From NCBI RefSeq assembly GCF_003609605.1, contig NZ_MCHY01000013.1, positions 1 to 64,000 on the forward strand: a stretch of DNA of 64,000 nucleotides, written 5' to 3'. The translations under genes and the position numbers were made by a program. The DNA comes from Ammoniphilus oxalaticus. Lineage in GTDB: Bacteria; Bacillota; Bacilli; Aneurinibacillales; RAOX-1. A model generated the notes under the pieces. It did no database searches and was not told where the DNA came from. It worked only from the letters and a program-made list of their open reading frames with translations. Within the stretch, counting starts at the first letter, position 1. The number at the start of each line of letters is the position of its first letter. Positions 25,105-32,083 of this stretch are shown here, piece by piece.

Positions 25105-25969
25105 CGACGAAATGGTGACGCAATCGGTAGTTGAGTTCTCCAACCGTTTCCCCCTCCTCATAAAAAACTTTTACTAAGTTTTTGCCGCTCATTTCCATCA
25201 GCCGACTAGCCGTCGCTTCACCCAACATGGTGATAAGTTCAAGCTCATATTCAGACGTCCAAATGATCGGCAATCTATTAAAATATCGATGTTCAATCAA
25301 CCCGTACATTTCGTCGTGAACCCCTCTTGTGATGTCTGGTACACCGATTTGTGGATTAACTCTTCCCTTGCCGATGTCATCGATGAACAATACTTCGCAT
25401 TTTTGCAATGTTTCGCGAATCTTCTGGACCTGTAATCCACCGTTGTCGTACTGGCTAAACATTTCTTTGAACCCGTTTACGAAGTTGAAGTAGACAACCT
25501 GAACTCCTTGTTTCATGAGTTCATTCGCAACAGCGCAACCAAGATGCGTCTTGCCGATCCCGACTTCTCCAGCAAAGCCAATTGAATTGCCTTCTTCGAG
25601 TTTCCTCATGTTTTCAAAATCAAAGGCGTATTTTCTCGCAGTCTTCCAAAGTTCATCTAATCTTTCATCCCCAGCCCAGTTTCGATAGTTTTCAAAGGAC
25701 TTGGATAAAAACTCGTCTGATAGTTGACTCGATTTCATGAGCCGCTTAATCCGTCTAATTGCTTTACATTCGCAGTCACTCCAATATTCGGCTCCGTTTC
25801 GAATTCCATCAAAACGTATCCCCTTATCCTGACATGACTGACATTCAACCTTTTTTTCTTTCTCGTAAGGCTCGGATTTCATCTGCTGCGGTTCGCTGCC
25901 TTGGCGATCCCGAAGCAATTGCTCTATTCGGATTTTGATTTCCTCCGCTACGTCCGAAATCTTTTGCAT
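25097..25969 (-). CDS. DnaC-like helicase loader (IstB/DnaC ATPase)
   Basis: 290 residues from the ATG at 25969, which follows GGGGGGAACAG. Four Cys near the N-terminus (CQSCQDKG, CECK) form a zinc-binding part. AAA+ core: Walker A AGEVGIGKTHLGCA, Walker B VLFIDDIGKG, sensor WTSEYE and Arg finger region ASRLMEM. It loads the replicative helicase at the origin with the initiator encoded upstream. Its first 125 bases overlap the 3' end of that gene in another frame, and both readings look like protein. Confidence 0.9.
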   Translation of the reverse strand: MQKISDVAEEIKIRIEQLLRDRQGSEPQQMKSEPYEKEKKVECQSCQDKGIRFDGIRNGAEYWSDCECKAIRRIKRLMKSSQLSDEFLSKSFENYRNWAGDERLDELWKTARKYAFDFENMRKLEEGNSIGFAGEVGIGKTHLGCAVANELMKQGVQVVYFNFVNGFKEMFSQYDNGGLQVQKIRETLQKCEVLFIDDIGKGRVNPQIGVPDITRGVHDEMYGLIEHRYFNRLPIIWTSEYELELITMLGEATASRLMEMSGKNLVKVFYEEGETVGELNYRLRHHFVGV

Positions 25970-26960
25970 TTGATCTGTTCCCCCCTGTGGTTTTGAAAGC
26001 GGCAATGTGAGCCTTGATTTGATCAATGGTCTTTAAGCCATCCCGTTTCCAATTCTCTAAAATGCCATTAACATAATTCCATGTTCTAACATTGTTGAGG
26101 ATGGCAATCTTCATGGCTTCGACAATGACTTCTTCTGATTCATCAAAGAATTGCCCATCAAGCCAATACCCGATTTCTTCGCTTAGAAAAGAAGATATAG
26201 TCCCGAATCCATTTTTCTCCCAAAACACAAAAACGTTAGGTTTGTCCTTTACTACTACTACTAATTCTTTATTGTCTTTAACATTGTCTTTAATACTGTC
26301 TTTAGAGACCCCCTCAACCCTTGTTGCATAAGGGTTTTCTGACTGTCGAAGTTCCTGTTTTGGTAACTTTGGAGTTACTGTTTCGGTAACTTTCGAGTTA
26401 CTGTTTTGGTAACTGGTTACTGAATCGGTAACCTCAAAGTTCCTGTTTTGGTAACCTGAACTTACTGTTTCAGTAACTTCCCTGTTACTGTTTCGGTAAC
26501 TTTCTTCACCGTTAGTTCCTATTTCAGTAACTTTTGGGTTACTATTTTGGTAACTTTCAGTCGATAAACTTCCTGTTTTGGCAACCTTTTTTCGATCTCT
26601 CTCTAACAAATTAATGTGAATTAACTTTGAAAATTCATCTTCATTCCATGTTCTAATCGGCGCTATTTCCCACTTTTCACAATCCATTTCTAAGGCGAAG
26701 ATCATCCGATCCCGATCCCAACTTAGAACCCTTGCCCCCTCCAATCCTTCCAATTCCTTTCTAATGTGCGTGTTTCTTACCCCACAAATTTCAAAGTTCT
26801 TTAACCTCGGTATGTATGCCGAATCGCTTTGACAACCGATAGAAAGTCGGAGAACAAGGTGCAAGATGGACAATTGCCTCTTAGAAAAATCACGTCTGAT
26901 AATCTCGTCTAATATTTTATTTTCGATGCCAACAAAACTTTTCGATGGAGGTTTTGCCAT
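25845..26960 (-). CDS. phage replication initiator (O-protein/DnaD type) containing the origin
   Basis: 371 residues. Residues 1-100 form a winged-helix initiator domain (RRDFSKRQLSILHLVLRLSIGCQ, GVRNTHIRKELEGLEG). Residues 130-200 are a repetitive Ser/Asn/Thr/Glu-rich linker (SYQNSNPKVTE repeated) encoded by the iterons. Residues 240-310 form a DnaD-like C-terminal domain (VEAMKIAILNNVRTWNYVNGILENWKRDG). As in lambda O, the origin lies within the initiator gene. Start ATG follows GGGAGAGGTG. Confidence 0.9.
   Translation of the reverse strand: MAKPPSKSFVGIENKILDEIIRRDFSKRQLSILHLVLRLSIGCQSDSAYIPRLKNFEICGVRNTHIRKELEGLEGARVLSWDRDRMIFALEMDCEKWEIAPIRTWNEDEFSKLIHINLLERDRKKVAKTGSLSTESYQNSNPKVTEIGTNGEESYRNSNREVTETVSSGYQNRNFEVTDSVTSYQNSNSKVTETVTPKLPKQELRQSENPYATRVEGVSKDSIKDNVKDNKELVVVVKDKPNVFVFWEKNGFGTISSFLSEEIGYWLDGQFFDESEEVIVEAMKIAILNNVRTWNYVNGILENWKRDGLKTIDQIKAHIAAFKTTGGNRSNAKDFGRSGGNQNPNRAIASGSPRQRTAADEIRALRERKKG
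26230..26320. other. AT-rich stretch beside the iterons, possible unwinding element
   Basis: A long A/T-rich run (repeated TACTACTAC and TTGTCTTTAA units) lies directly next to the iteron array inside the same gene, as in lambda-type origins. Role inferred from position and composition. Confidence 0.45.
26351..26585. repeat. ten iterons, probable phage replication origin
   Basis: Ten copies of a 17-bp palindromic unit, consensus GTTACTGTTTCGGTAAC (arms GTTAC/GTAAC), start at 26351, 26374, 26397, 26416, 26439, 26461, 26484, 26515, 26538 and 26569. Most are 22-23 bases apart, about two helical turns; two gaps are 31. Because the spacing is not a multiple of three, the copies encode different peptides in turn. 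The initiator encoded by this same stretch is the likely binder. Confidence 0.88.
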
Positions 26961-26996
26961 GCTACACCTCTCCCGTTTATTTCTATATCTGGCTTC

Positions 26997-27018
26997 GCCG
27001 AGGGATCATTCCCTCGGC
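26997..27018. other. strong hairpin between recT and initiator genes
   Basis: Perfect GCCGAGGGA/TCCCTCGGC stem with a 4-base loop and no T-run on either side. Not a standard terminator; it may be an RNA processing or stability element. Confidence 0.5.
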
Positions 27019-27029
27019 ATAAGTCCCCA

Positions 27030-27848
27030 TTAATCGAAATTAATTTCTCCTTCTTCGCTCGTTTCCTCTGCATCGGAAGCTTCAAAAGGAATATCCAACA
27101 CATCGACTGGCATCGGATCCTCTGTAATGTCCTTCCTGACTACCTCGTCCTGCGTCGCCGCCTGCTGGATCTCAATGCTGATCGGCAGGTACTTCCACAT
27201 ATGACGCACAACCGTTTTCTTTGCCATTTCCTCATAGTCCGTTACCCACGGACCGCCCTTAGATGCCGCGCTCCTATTTCGACGCTTGTCAATTTCCTCT
27301 TTCGGCATAAATTCAAATTGGTACCCACCGTCTTTAAAGTGGGCGACTGCATAAGCTCCAATGAAATCCCCTTGATCACTCATGGCTGGTTTGTGTACGA
27401 GATTAGGCTTCAATCCGTACTCATACTCAAATTCATCATTTTTATATACCGCGTGGGCGTAAATGCTTTCTATGTTCCCTGATCTGCGCGCCAGGTCGAT
27501 CATTCCTTTGTAGCCGATAATGAAAGTCGCTTCCTTGCCGTAGGGAATGATATAGCAATGTCCGATAAGGCCAGGCTCCAGGCCCAGCTGAGCCGATTGC
27601 ATCACTGCCCCCATAAGAGATGGGATGGTGCATTCCAATAGCTTCGGTGTCGTCCTGATCGTTGTTAGCGCAATCCGCGCGAGTCGATCCGCGTCCATGT
27701 GAGCTGGCAGGGCCTTTTCGATTTCAGGCGCCATTCTTTTTAAGTAAGCGGCAATCGTGTTTGCAGGGTTGTTATTCGTTGCCGCATTATTTCCTTGTCG
27801 GTTAGCCAATTGGTTTTTCAATTCGTTGCTCGTTGCTTTTGTGCTCAT
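27030..27848 (-). CDS. recT: RecT single-strand annealing protein
   Basis: 272 residues with the RecT core (TTPKLLECTIPSLMGAVMQSAQLGLEPG, CYIIPYGKEATFIIGYKGMIDLARRSG, YAHAVYKNDEFEYEYG). It anneals DNA strands after resection by the exonuclease encoded just upstream. Acidic C-terminus (DAEETSEEGEINFD). Ribosome site GGAGGCTGCT precedes the ATG. Confidence 0.95.
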   Translation of the reverse strand: MSTKATSNELKNQLANRQGNNAATNNNPANTIAAYLKRMAPEIEKALPAHMDADRLARIALTTIRTTPKLLECTIPSLMGAVMQSAQLGLEPGLIGHCYIIPYGKEATFIIGYKGMIDLARRSGNIESIYAHAVYKNDEFEYEYGLKPNLVHKPAMSDQGDFIGAYAVAHFKDGGYQFEFMPKEEIDKRRNRSAASKGGPWVTDYEEMAKKTVVRHMWKYLPISIEIQQAATQDEVVRKDITEDPMPVDVLDIPFEASDAEETSEEGEINFD

Positions 27849-27857
27849 AGCAGCCTC

Positions 27858-28799
27858 CTATTTAATTAAAAGTCTTCTAGCGAGTGTTGTTTTTCTGTAT
27901 TTCTCAAATAAATCCTCATGGTCTTTTCGGAAAGATTTTGAATCAAATCGAGTCGTCTCGTAACTTCTCCAAGTAACCTCTCTATCTCCGATAACCCCAG
28001 ATTCAAAATCACCTAGCATCGATTTCAGTTTGTTTTCATACTCTTTCCTTGTTGTCTCTAAATCCTTCTCGTCTTGCTTTAGCTGTTCGATGGCAGTGAT
28101 CAAAGCGTTAGCTTCATCAGGAAGCTCCGTTTGACTGCCATCCTCGCTTTTAGGGTAAAGTTCACTTAAAAGTTTGGTGGATGCGTCACTTCCATCGAAC
28201 GCAGGAGGGGCTTTCTTCAATACATGCTCCTCCCAAAACTCTTTCCCGATATCGAAAAGGTACTGAATTAATTCGTCGTCACGCTCGACATATTTCATAA
28301 TGAATTTATTGCCGCCGATCAAGGTTGCGAAGTAACCCCATTGCAAACCTGTCACAAACAAATACCATTGAATCTGTGTTAAGTAGCTTGCTGGAACTTC
28401 ATCATCAGTCCATTGATCCTTCAAGTACTCTGAGGTTGTTTTAACTTCTAAAATGCCGTGCCCTTTCTCTCTATCAATAATGAGCCGGTCAATGTTTGCC
28501 AGCGCCCACTCATGCTCTAGATGCTGCAGAATTGCGTTTCTCCTTTCGACTCTGAATCCTGTTCTAAAAGAAAATTCTTTCGCAACAACATCTTCTAAAA
28601 TTCTCCCGAAGTACATAGCCTCGTTATCTTCTTGCTCTGGCAATTCCCCTAGCTTGTCCATATAAACAGAGACAGGAGAACTCCATTTATTAATGCCGCA
28701 TATCGCGCCAATGTCCGAACCCGTAATTCCTCTCCTGCGCCATTCAAGCCATTCCTTATCAGTAATATCAGTTGTATTCACCAACCTGATCGCTTGCAA
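27858..28799 (-). CDS. YqaJ-family phage recombination exonuclease
   Basis: 313 residues. YqaJ/lambda-exo-like nuclease: WLEWRRRGITGSDIGAICG, then the PD-(D/E)xK core ANIDRLIID and HGILEVKTTS, then YLTQIQWYLFVTG. Paired with RecT, it forms a Red-like recombination module. The last 90 residues are a coiled coil. Confidence 0.92.
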   Translation of the reverse strand: MQAIRLVNTTDITDKEWLEWRRRGITGSDIGAICGINKWSSPVSVYMDKLGELPEQEDNEAMYFGRILEDVVAKEFSFRTGFRVERRNAILQHLEHEWALANIDRLIIDREKGHGILEVKTTSEYLKDQWTDDEVPASYLTQIQWYLFVTGLQWGYFATLIGGNKFIMKYVERDDELIQYLFDIGKEFWEEHVLKKAPPAFDGSDASTKLLSELYPKSEDGSQTELPDEANALITAIEQLKQDEKDLETTRKEYENKLKSMLGDFESGVIGDREVTWRSYETTRFDSKSFRKDHEDLFEKYRKTTLARRLLIK

Positions 28800-28811
28800 G
28801 CCCTACCCCTC

Positions 28812-29021
28812 CTAAGCTGTTTTGTACTCCCTGATTTCCGTTGCAGTAACGTCCTTAATGTCCTCAAACTCCATTTGGTCAAAAGCGTGATCCCAATCGA
28901 TCTTTTCACAAATTAAATCCCGAAACTCTTGATCCGACAGCTTATCCAGGTTCTCCGAAGACATATCAACTTCAATTTCATAACCTAAATTGAGCCTTAC
29001 TTTTCCACGAATCTTGATCAT
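28812..29021 (-). CDS. small acidic phage protein
   Basis: 69 residues from the ATG at 29021 (MIKIRGKVRLNLGYEIEVDM), behind AGAGGTG. Acidic, mixed alpha/beta, unknown function; first gene of the recombination operon side. Confidence 0.6.
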   Translation of the reverse strand: MIKIRGKVRLNLGYEIEVDMSSENLDKLSDQEFRDLICEKIDWDHAFDQMEFEDIKDVTATEIREYKTA

Positions 29022-29048
29022 TTCTATTTCACCTCTCAAAAAGGTTTG

Positions 29049-29105
29049 TGGTATACTCGAATCAACTTAAAAAATCTAACGCCATCTTCCCGAATGGCAT
29101 TTTTT
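29049..29105 (+). promoter_or_regulatory. short promoter-terminator unit, plus strand (unit 2)
   Basis: Extended -10 TGGTATACT at 29049-29057, then hairpin GCCAT/ATGGC (29081-29098) and six T. The hairpin can also serve the minus-strand gene ending at 29104. Confidence 0.5.
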
Positions 29106-29262
29106 ATGCCCTTTTATCTCTAGTCCGCCTCCGCCCACTCTCTTGATACGCAGCAGTGGCGAAAACCAAGGAAAATAACAGCCCAAGCATTCCTGGAACC
29201 CAATAACCGTTGACCATCGCTGCGCCCGAAATAGCTGCTAACAAAATGCATCCGCCTATCAT
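29104..29262 (-). CDS. small phage membrane protein
   Basis: 52 residues. Two short hydrophobic segments (GGCILLAAISGAAMVNGYW and PGMLGLLFSLVFATAAY) and an Arg-rich end. Ribosome site GGTGAACG. Missed by a 60-residue limit. Confidence 0.6.
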   Translation of the reverse strand: MIGGCILLAAISGAAMVNGYWVPGMLGLLFSLVFATAAYQESGRRRTRDKRA

Positions 29263-29286
29263 TCGTTCACCTGCTTCCTATTATTT

Positions 29287-29412
29287 TTAATGGATTGGAT
29301 CCATCGTCACGACCGAGAACCCAGGAGGAAGCTCCCGATCATGACGACAGGACCAAGCCTGTCGTTGCTGGACGATCCAGCAGATGTTATAATAATTCCA
29401 GACGATCAACAT
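29287..29412 (-). CDS. small phage protein
   Basis: 41 residues. CWIVQQRQAWSCRHDRELPP followed by GFSVVTMDPIH reads as a real protein with two Cys, but the ATG has no good ribosome site, so expression or start is doubtful. Confidence 0.45.
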   Translation of the reverse strand: MLIVWNYYNICWIVQQRQAWSCRHDRELPPGFSVVTMDPIH

Positions 29413-29466
29413 TTAACTAATAAACAGTAAGCAGGCCCCAAACCTAGCTTGCTGTTTTTCTTTTTT
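29365..29466 (+). promoter_or_regulatory. short promoter-terminator unit, plus strand (unit 3)
   Basis: TTGCTG (29365-29370), 17-base spacer with extended TG, TATAAT (29388-29393), then a hairpin AACAG-AAGCAGG/CCT-GCTT-CTGTT (29423-29456) and TTTTTCTTTTTT. Predicted transcript about 60 bases, antisense to two small minus-strand genes. Confidence 0.55.
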
Positions 29467-29596
29467 CACGAGAAATCCTGACCTTTATGACTTCATCCAG
29501 ACACGCAAGCATCTTCGGGTTATCTAACGCCTGACCACACATTTGCCGCACTCTCCACGCGGGCATTAACTTACTAGCCGCAATTACCATTACCAC
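29444..29596 (-). CDS. small basic phage protein
   Basis: 50 residues from a GTG at 29596, 8 bases after AAAGGGG (an ATG two codons later is also possible). KLMPAWRVRQMCGQALDNPK then KVRISREKRKTAS. Its stop lies in the hairpin of unit 3. Confidence 0.55.
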   Translation of the reverse strand: MVMVIAASKLMPAWRVRQMCGQALDNPKMLACLDEVIKVRISREKRKTAS

Positions 29597-29612
29597 CAAA
29601 CAATCCCCTTTC

Positions 29613-29882
29613 CTATGTAGTAAGCGCCCACACGACCATCGTCGATACCGTTGATATGATTTGCATGACAGCCGCTACATCGACACCGCATATGATTGCG
29701 GCCGCTATCTCTGGGGCTCCCGTCACTTGAAACCAATCGACTAAATCCCTTACCTTTAAAGCCAAGTAATTGTTCTCAAGCCTTGATACATTACTCCTTG
29801 ATAGGTGTAACTTTTCTGCCATCTCCTCTTGGCTGAGCCCCGCTTTAAGTCTTGCTTCCTTAAGCAATGGACCGTACATCAT
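29613..29882 (-). CDS. XRE-family regulator with hydrophobic C-terminus
   Basis: 89 residues. Helix-turn-helix at 8-40 (ARLKAGLSQEEMAEKLHLSRSNVSRLEN) and a hydrophobic C-terminal tail (AAAIICGVDVAAVMQIIS) that may be a membrane segment. It probably acts on the perfect palindrome at 29955-29980 just upstream. Confidence 0.78.
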   Translation of the reverse strand: MMYGPLLKEARLKAGLSQEEMAEKLHLSRSNVSRLENNYLALKVRDLVDWFQVTGAPEIAAAIICGVDVAAVMQIISTVSTMVVWALTT

Positions 29883-29954
29883 CGTTACGATTCACCCCCT
29901 TTCAACGTGCAGGATTTGCACACTTGCAAAAACTGGACAGTCAACTCTATCTCT

Positions 29955-29980
29955 ATCTACTAAAATTAGTTTTAGTAGAT
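29955..29980. promoter_or_regulatory. perfect 26-bp palindrome, probable operator
   Basis: Arms ATCTACTAAAA and TTTTAGTAGAT, 11 bp each, with a 4-base centre. It lies in the 145-base space before the XRE gene and has no T-run, so an operator for that regulator fits better than a terminator. Half of another repeat (TGGACA/TGTCCA) flanks it. Confidence 0.55.
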
Positions 29981-30027
29981 TCAAAGTGATTGCAAAAAAG
30001 AGCTTGTCCACTTGGACGCCAGGGCGG

Positions 30028-30252
30028 TTACGCCCCATGAGAGTCCTCCTTTTCGGACTCCTGCTCTTCCAAGGCCCAAAGCGACTCCGCTAAAATCCTG
30101 TTCATCTGCTTCACTTCTGGAAGGTCGGCATTTTCTTCGAACCACTCGCTACGCTCTTTCGGACTCATGAATGGAAGGATAGAACGGATTTTAATTGTGG
30201 TATTGCCGATCTGCGTTGTGAATACTGGACGATCATTGTTATTTTGTTGCAT
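30028..30252 (-). CDS. small phage protein
   Basis: 74 residues from the ATG at 30252, after GGGGGATGAGG. FTTQIGNTTIKIRSILPFMS then KERSEWFEENADLPEVKQMN. A pattern I have seen in early regions of Paenibacillus/Bacillus prophages; function unknown. Confidence 0.65.
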   Translation of the reverse strand: MQQNNNDRPVFTTQIGNTTIKIRSILPFMSPKERSEWFEENADLPEVKQMNRILAESLWALEEQESEKEDSHGA

Positions 30253-30366
30253 GTCCTCATCCCCCTTTTTTCTATGTCTATGCGGGGAACGGAGTGGGAC
30301 AACCCTGTTAGTTTGATTCATGTTCAACCTCCTTTGACCAAAGAATCTTTGAAAGGATGACCTGTT

Positions 30367-30546
30367 ATGCCCGAACTACTTATTCATCAATTAATGGATG
30401 AAATACATATTTTGAAAACTGAACTTGCGAGTATTAAACAGACTCAAGTTTCAAGTAACGAGCTGATCACTTTACTTGCCGAAGACGTGAACGACATTAA
30501 GGCTGATTTACACTCACTTAGATTGCAGTCAGTCACAGATCGCTAG
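30367..30546 (+). CDS. small coiled-coil protein on plus strand
   Basis: 59 residues (MPELLIHQLMDEIHILKTEL then more heptads), ribosome site GAAAGGATG, followed by a terminator. Opposite in strand to its neighbours, so it is probably expressed in the lysogen or on its own. No function known to me. Confidence 0.6.
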   Translation: MPELLIHQLMDEIHILKTELASIKQTQVSSNELITLLAEDVNDIKADLHSLRLQSVTDR

Positions 30547-30574
30547 AGGTCAGCCGCTTAATTAGCTGACCTTT
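30547..30574. terminator. terminator between converging genes
   Basis: Perfect AGGTCAGC/GCTGACCT stem with a 10-base loop between the plus-strand coiled-coil gene and the minus-strand rha gene, T-rich on the plus side (TTTCTC). Confidence 0.55.
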
Positions 30575-31257
30575 CTCGGAATCCAGTTTGCAACGTATCG
30601 GATAGCAATTTGTAATTCTTTGCGCTTTACATCTTTGTATGATGCAACTGCAAACCGATCTTTGATCTCGCGATAGATTTCACGAAACAGTTGTGAGCGT
30701 TCATTTGGTTCGTCGCTCAGTTCATAGACTTTAGTTGCAACAGCCTTTTGTAATCTACGTTGTTCACCATGATCGAGAGTGATCTGTTCTTCGACCTTCT
30801 CGTCGATCTGGGTCACGAGCTTTCTAATCTCGTGTTGTTCTTTGACAATTTCATCATGTCCTTCGACTAAATCGGCGGTAGTTCGGAGGACTGTAACCAG
30901 TGCTTGGTCCTTTGATAGAGGAACAACATTGCTCTGAATGTGTTCGCGCATCCTTTTAAATTCTTGGATGAACATAACTTTCATCTTCATGGCTTCTGGC
31001 GTTACGTAAGCCATAGCAACTAATGTAAAAGCATCTTCCGAAAGATTGATTTTTCTATAAGTCCGACCACGGTCATTCTTATAATCTGACTCCTCAAAGT
31101 TGTGGAGTGAGAATTCGCTTTCGCCAGACTGATTCAACTTTTCAATTTGGGTTTCAATATCGCGAATAACAATGTCATGACGTTTGTTGAATACCTCAGC
31201 GACCGTAAGACTGTCTGTTACTGGTTTATTGTTTGCGATAAATACTAGTTGGCTCAT
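30562..31257 (-). CDS. Rha family phage regulatory protein with ORF6C domain
   Basis: 231 residues from the ATG at 31257, behind AAAGGAGG. N-terminal Rha domain (SLTVAEVFNKRHDIVIRDIE, FTLVAMAYVTPEAMKMKVMFIQEFKRM) and a C-terminal ORF6C-type domain (RRLQKAVATKVYELSDEPN, REIYREIKDRFAVASYKDV). Rha proteins interfere with lytic growth in hosts lacking IHF in lambdoid phages; here it is an early regulator of unknown target. Confidence 0.88.
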   Translation of the reverse strand: MSQLVFIANNKPVTDSLTVAEVFNKRHDIVIRDIETQIEKLNQSGESEFSLHNFEESDYKNDRGRTYRKINLSEDAFTLVAMAYVTPEAMKMKVMFIQEFKRMREHIQSNVVPLSKDQALVTVLRTTADLVEGHDEIVKEQHEIRKLVTQIDEKVEEQITLDHGEQRRLQKAVATKVYELSDEPNERSQLFREIYREIKDRFAVASYKDVKRKELQIAIRYVANWIPRKVS

Positions 31258-31332
31258 AGGCGCCTCCTTTGGTCTGTCTGATTTTTCCCCTCTCTCATGT
31301 GGTACTATTTTCATAGAGAGGGGGTGAAAGGA

Positions 31333-31533
31333 ATGTTAAAAAGAATAGACCCAGAAAAATTTGCTTTATCCGTTGTTAGTTCATCTTCTGCAATAAGCGA
31401 CTCCCCAGAAGCTATTGCAAAAGAAAAAATTGAAATTTACGTAGCTTCATATAAAGAAGCTGAGGATTATAACAGAACTGTTGTTAAAGCAAATCGACAA
31501 GAAGATCACAAAAAGTTTTATGGTGAAAAGTAG
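31333..31533 (+). CDS. small protein on plus strand
   Basis: 66 residues from the ATG at 31333, after GGGGGTGAAAGG. An extended -10 (TGGTACTAT near 31300) precedes it. Helical, hydrophilic (KEKIEIYVASYKEAEDYN). It converges with the Cro-side genes, so it is probably expressed separately from the lytic operon. Confidence 0.62.
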   Translation: MLKRIDPEKFALSVVSSSSAISDSPEAIAKEKIEIYVASYKEAEDYNRTVVKANRQEDHKKFYGEK

Positions 31534-31535
31534 GT

Positions 31536-31679
31536 TTATTTTTCTTTGATGTGTACGAGGATGGTCTTTGCTATAAGGTAAAGATCATCTTCGTCCCAAC
31601 CTAGCTCATGAGCGAGTTAAAGCACTCTTTCAACCATCGGAAACACCTCTAACGGATGAGCAAGAAACTGCTTCGCCAC
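31536..31679 (-). pseudogene. small immunity-region gene broken by an in-frame stop
   Basis: Starts at GTG 31679, directly after the stop of the Cro-like gene and behind AAAGGAGGTGAG. Codons 1-20 read MAKQFLAHPLEVFPMVERVL, then TAA (31619-31617), then in the same frame LAHELGWDEDDLYLIAKTIL and onward to a second TAA at 31538-31536. The uninterrupted sense on both sides points to a recent nonsense mutation, or less likely recoding. Confidence 0.55.
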
Positions 31680-31931
31680 CTAGCTCACCTCCTTTCGGGG
31701 GTTGGATTCTATTTTTGATGATGAATGACGCGTTTCGTGACATTCATCATCAAAAAAAAACGTCCAATCAATCTTTAGAGCTTTTGCAATTCTTTTTGCT
31801 ACAGGAACACTAGGCATTCTTTTATCTTGTTCAATCATTGCATAAGTGGTTCTTGCAATAGATGACCTGTTGGCCACTTCTTCTTGTGTAAGTCCGAGTT
31901 GGTTACGCTTATTTACCAACCATAACCTCAT
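31680..31931 (-). CDS. Cro-like XRE regulator (lytic side)
   Basis: 83 residues from the ATG at 31931, after GAGGTGGTGAT. HTH: KRNQLGLTQEEVANRSSIARTTYAMIEQ. First gene of the leftward lytic operon, divergent from the CI-like repressor and separated by the operator region. Confidence 0.85.
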   Translation of the reverse strand: MRLWLVNKRNQLGLTQEEVANRSSIARTTYAMIEQDKRMPSVPVAKRIAKALKIDWTFFFDDECHETRHSSSKIESNPRKEVS

Positions 31932-31948
31932 ACTTATCACCACCTCTT

Positions 31949-32053
31949 TGTCACGTTTAGTGTACTTATGTCTTTATAATATTACACATTTCGCGTATAG
32001 TCAATACTCTTTTACACTTTTTGTGTAATTGATTGATGTCACTCATTGTGTAG
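31949..32053. promoter_or_regulatory. lysogeny switch operators
   Basis: Four copies of a 17-bp palindrome, consensus TTACAC-N5-GTGTAA: 31949-31965 (TGTCAC/GTGTAC), 31982-31998 (TTACAC/GCGTAT), 32012-32028 (perfect: TTACACTTTTTGTGTAA) and 32037-32053 (TGTCAC/GTGTAG). They overlap the spacers of both divergent promoters, so the CI- and Cro-like proteins are the likely binders. Confidence 0.75.
31976..32004 (-). promoter_or_regulatory. leftward (lytic) promoter
   Basis: TTGACT, 17-base spacer, TATTAT on the minus strand. The spacer is filled by the operator at 31982-31998. Confidence 0.7.
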
Positions 32054-32060
32054 TTATAAT
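32033..32060 (+). promoter_or_regulatory. rightward (repressor) promoter
   Basis: TTGATG, 16-base spacer, TATAAT. Operator 32037-32053 lies between the two boxes. Predicted start is only a few bases before the ribosome site GGAGGTGATC. Confidence 0.7.
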
Positions 32061-32083
32061 TGAATTATATGGAGGTGATCAAA

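Noticed and set aside
26351-26585. CRISPR array
   Set aside because: Repeats are 17 bp palindromes with 2-14 bases between them and lie within a coding gene; they are iterons.
26909-27103. 64-codon minus-strand frame across recT and initiator genes
   Set aside because: Lies mostly in other frames of the two real genes and lacks a ribosome site.
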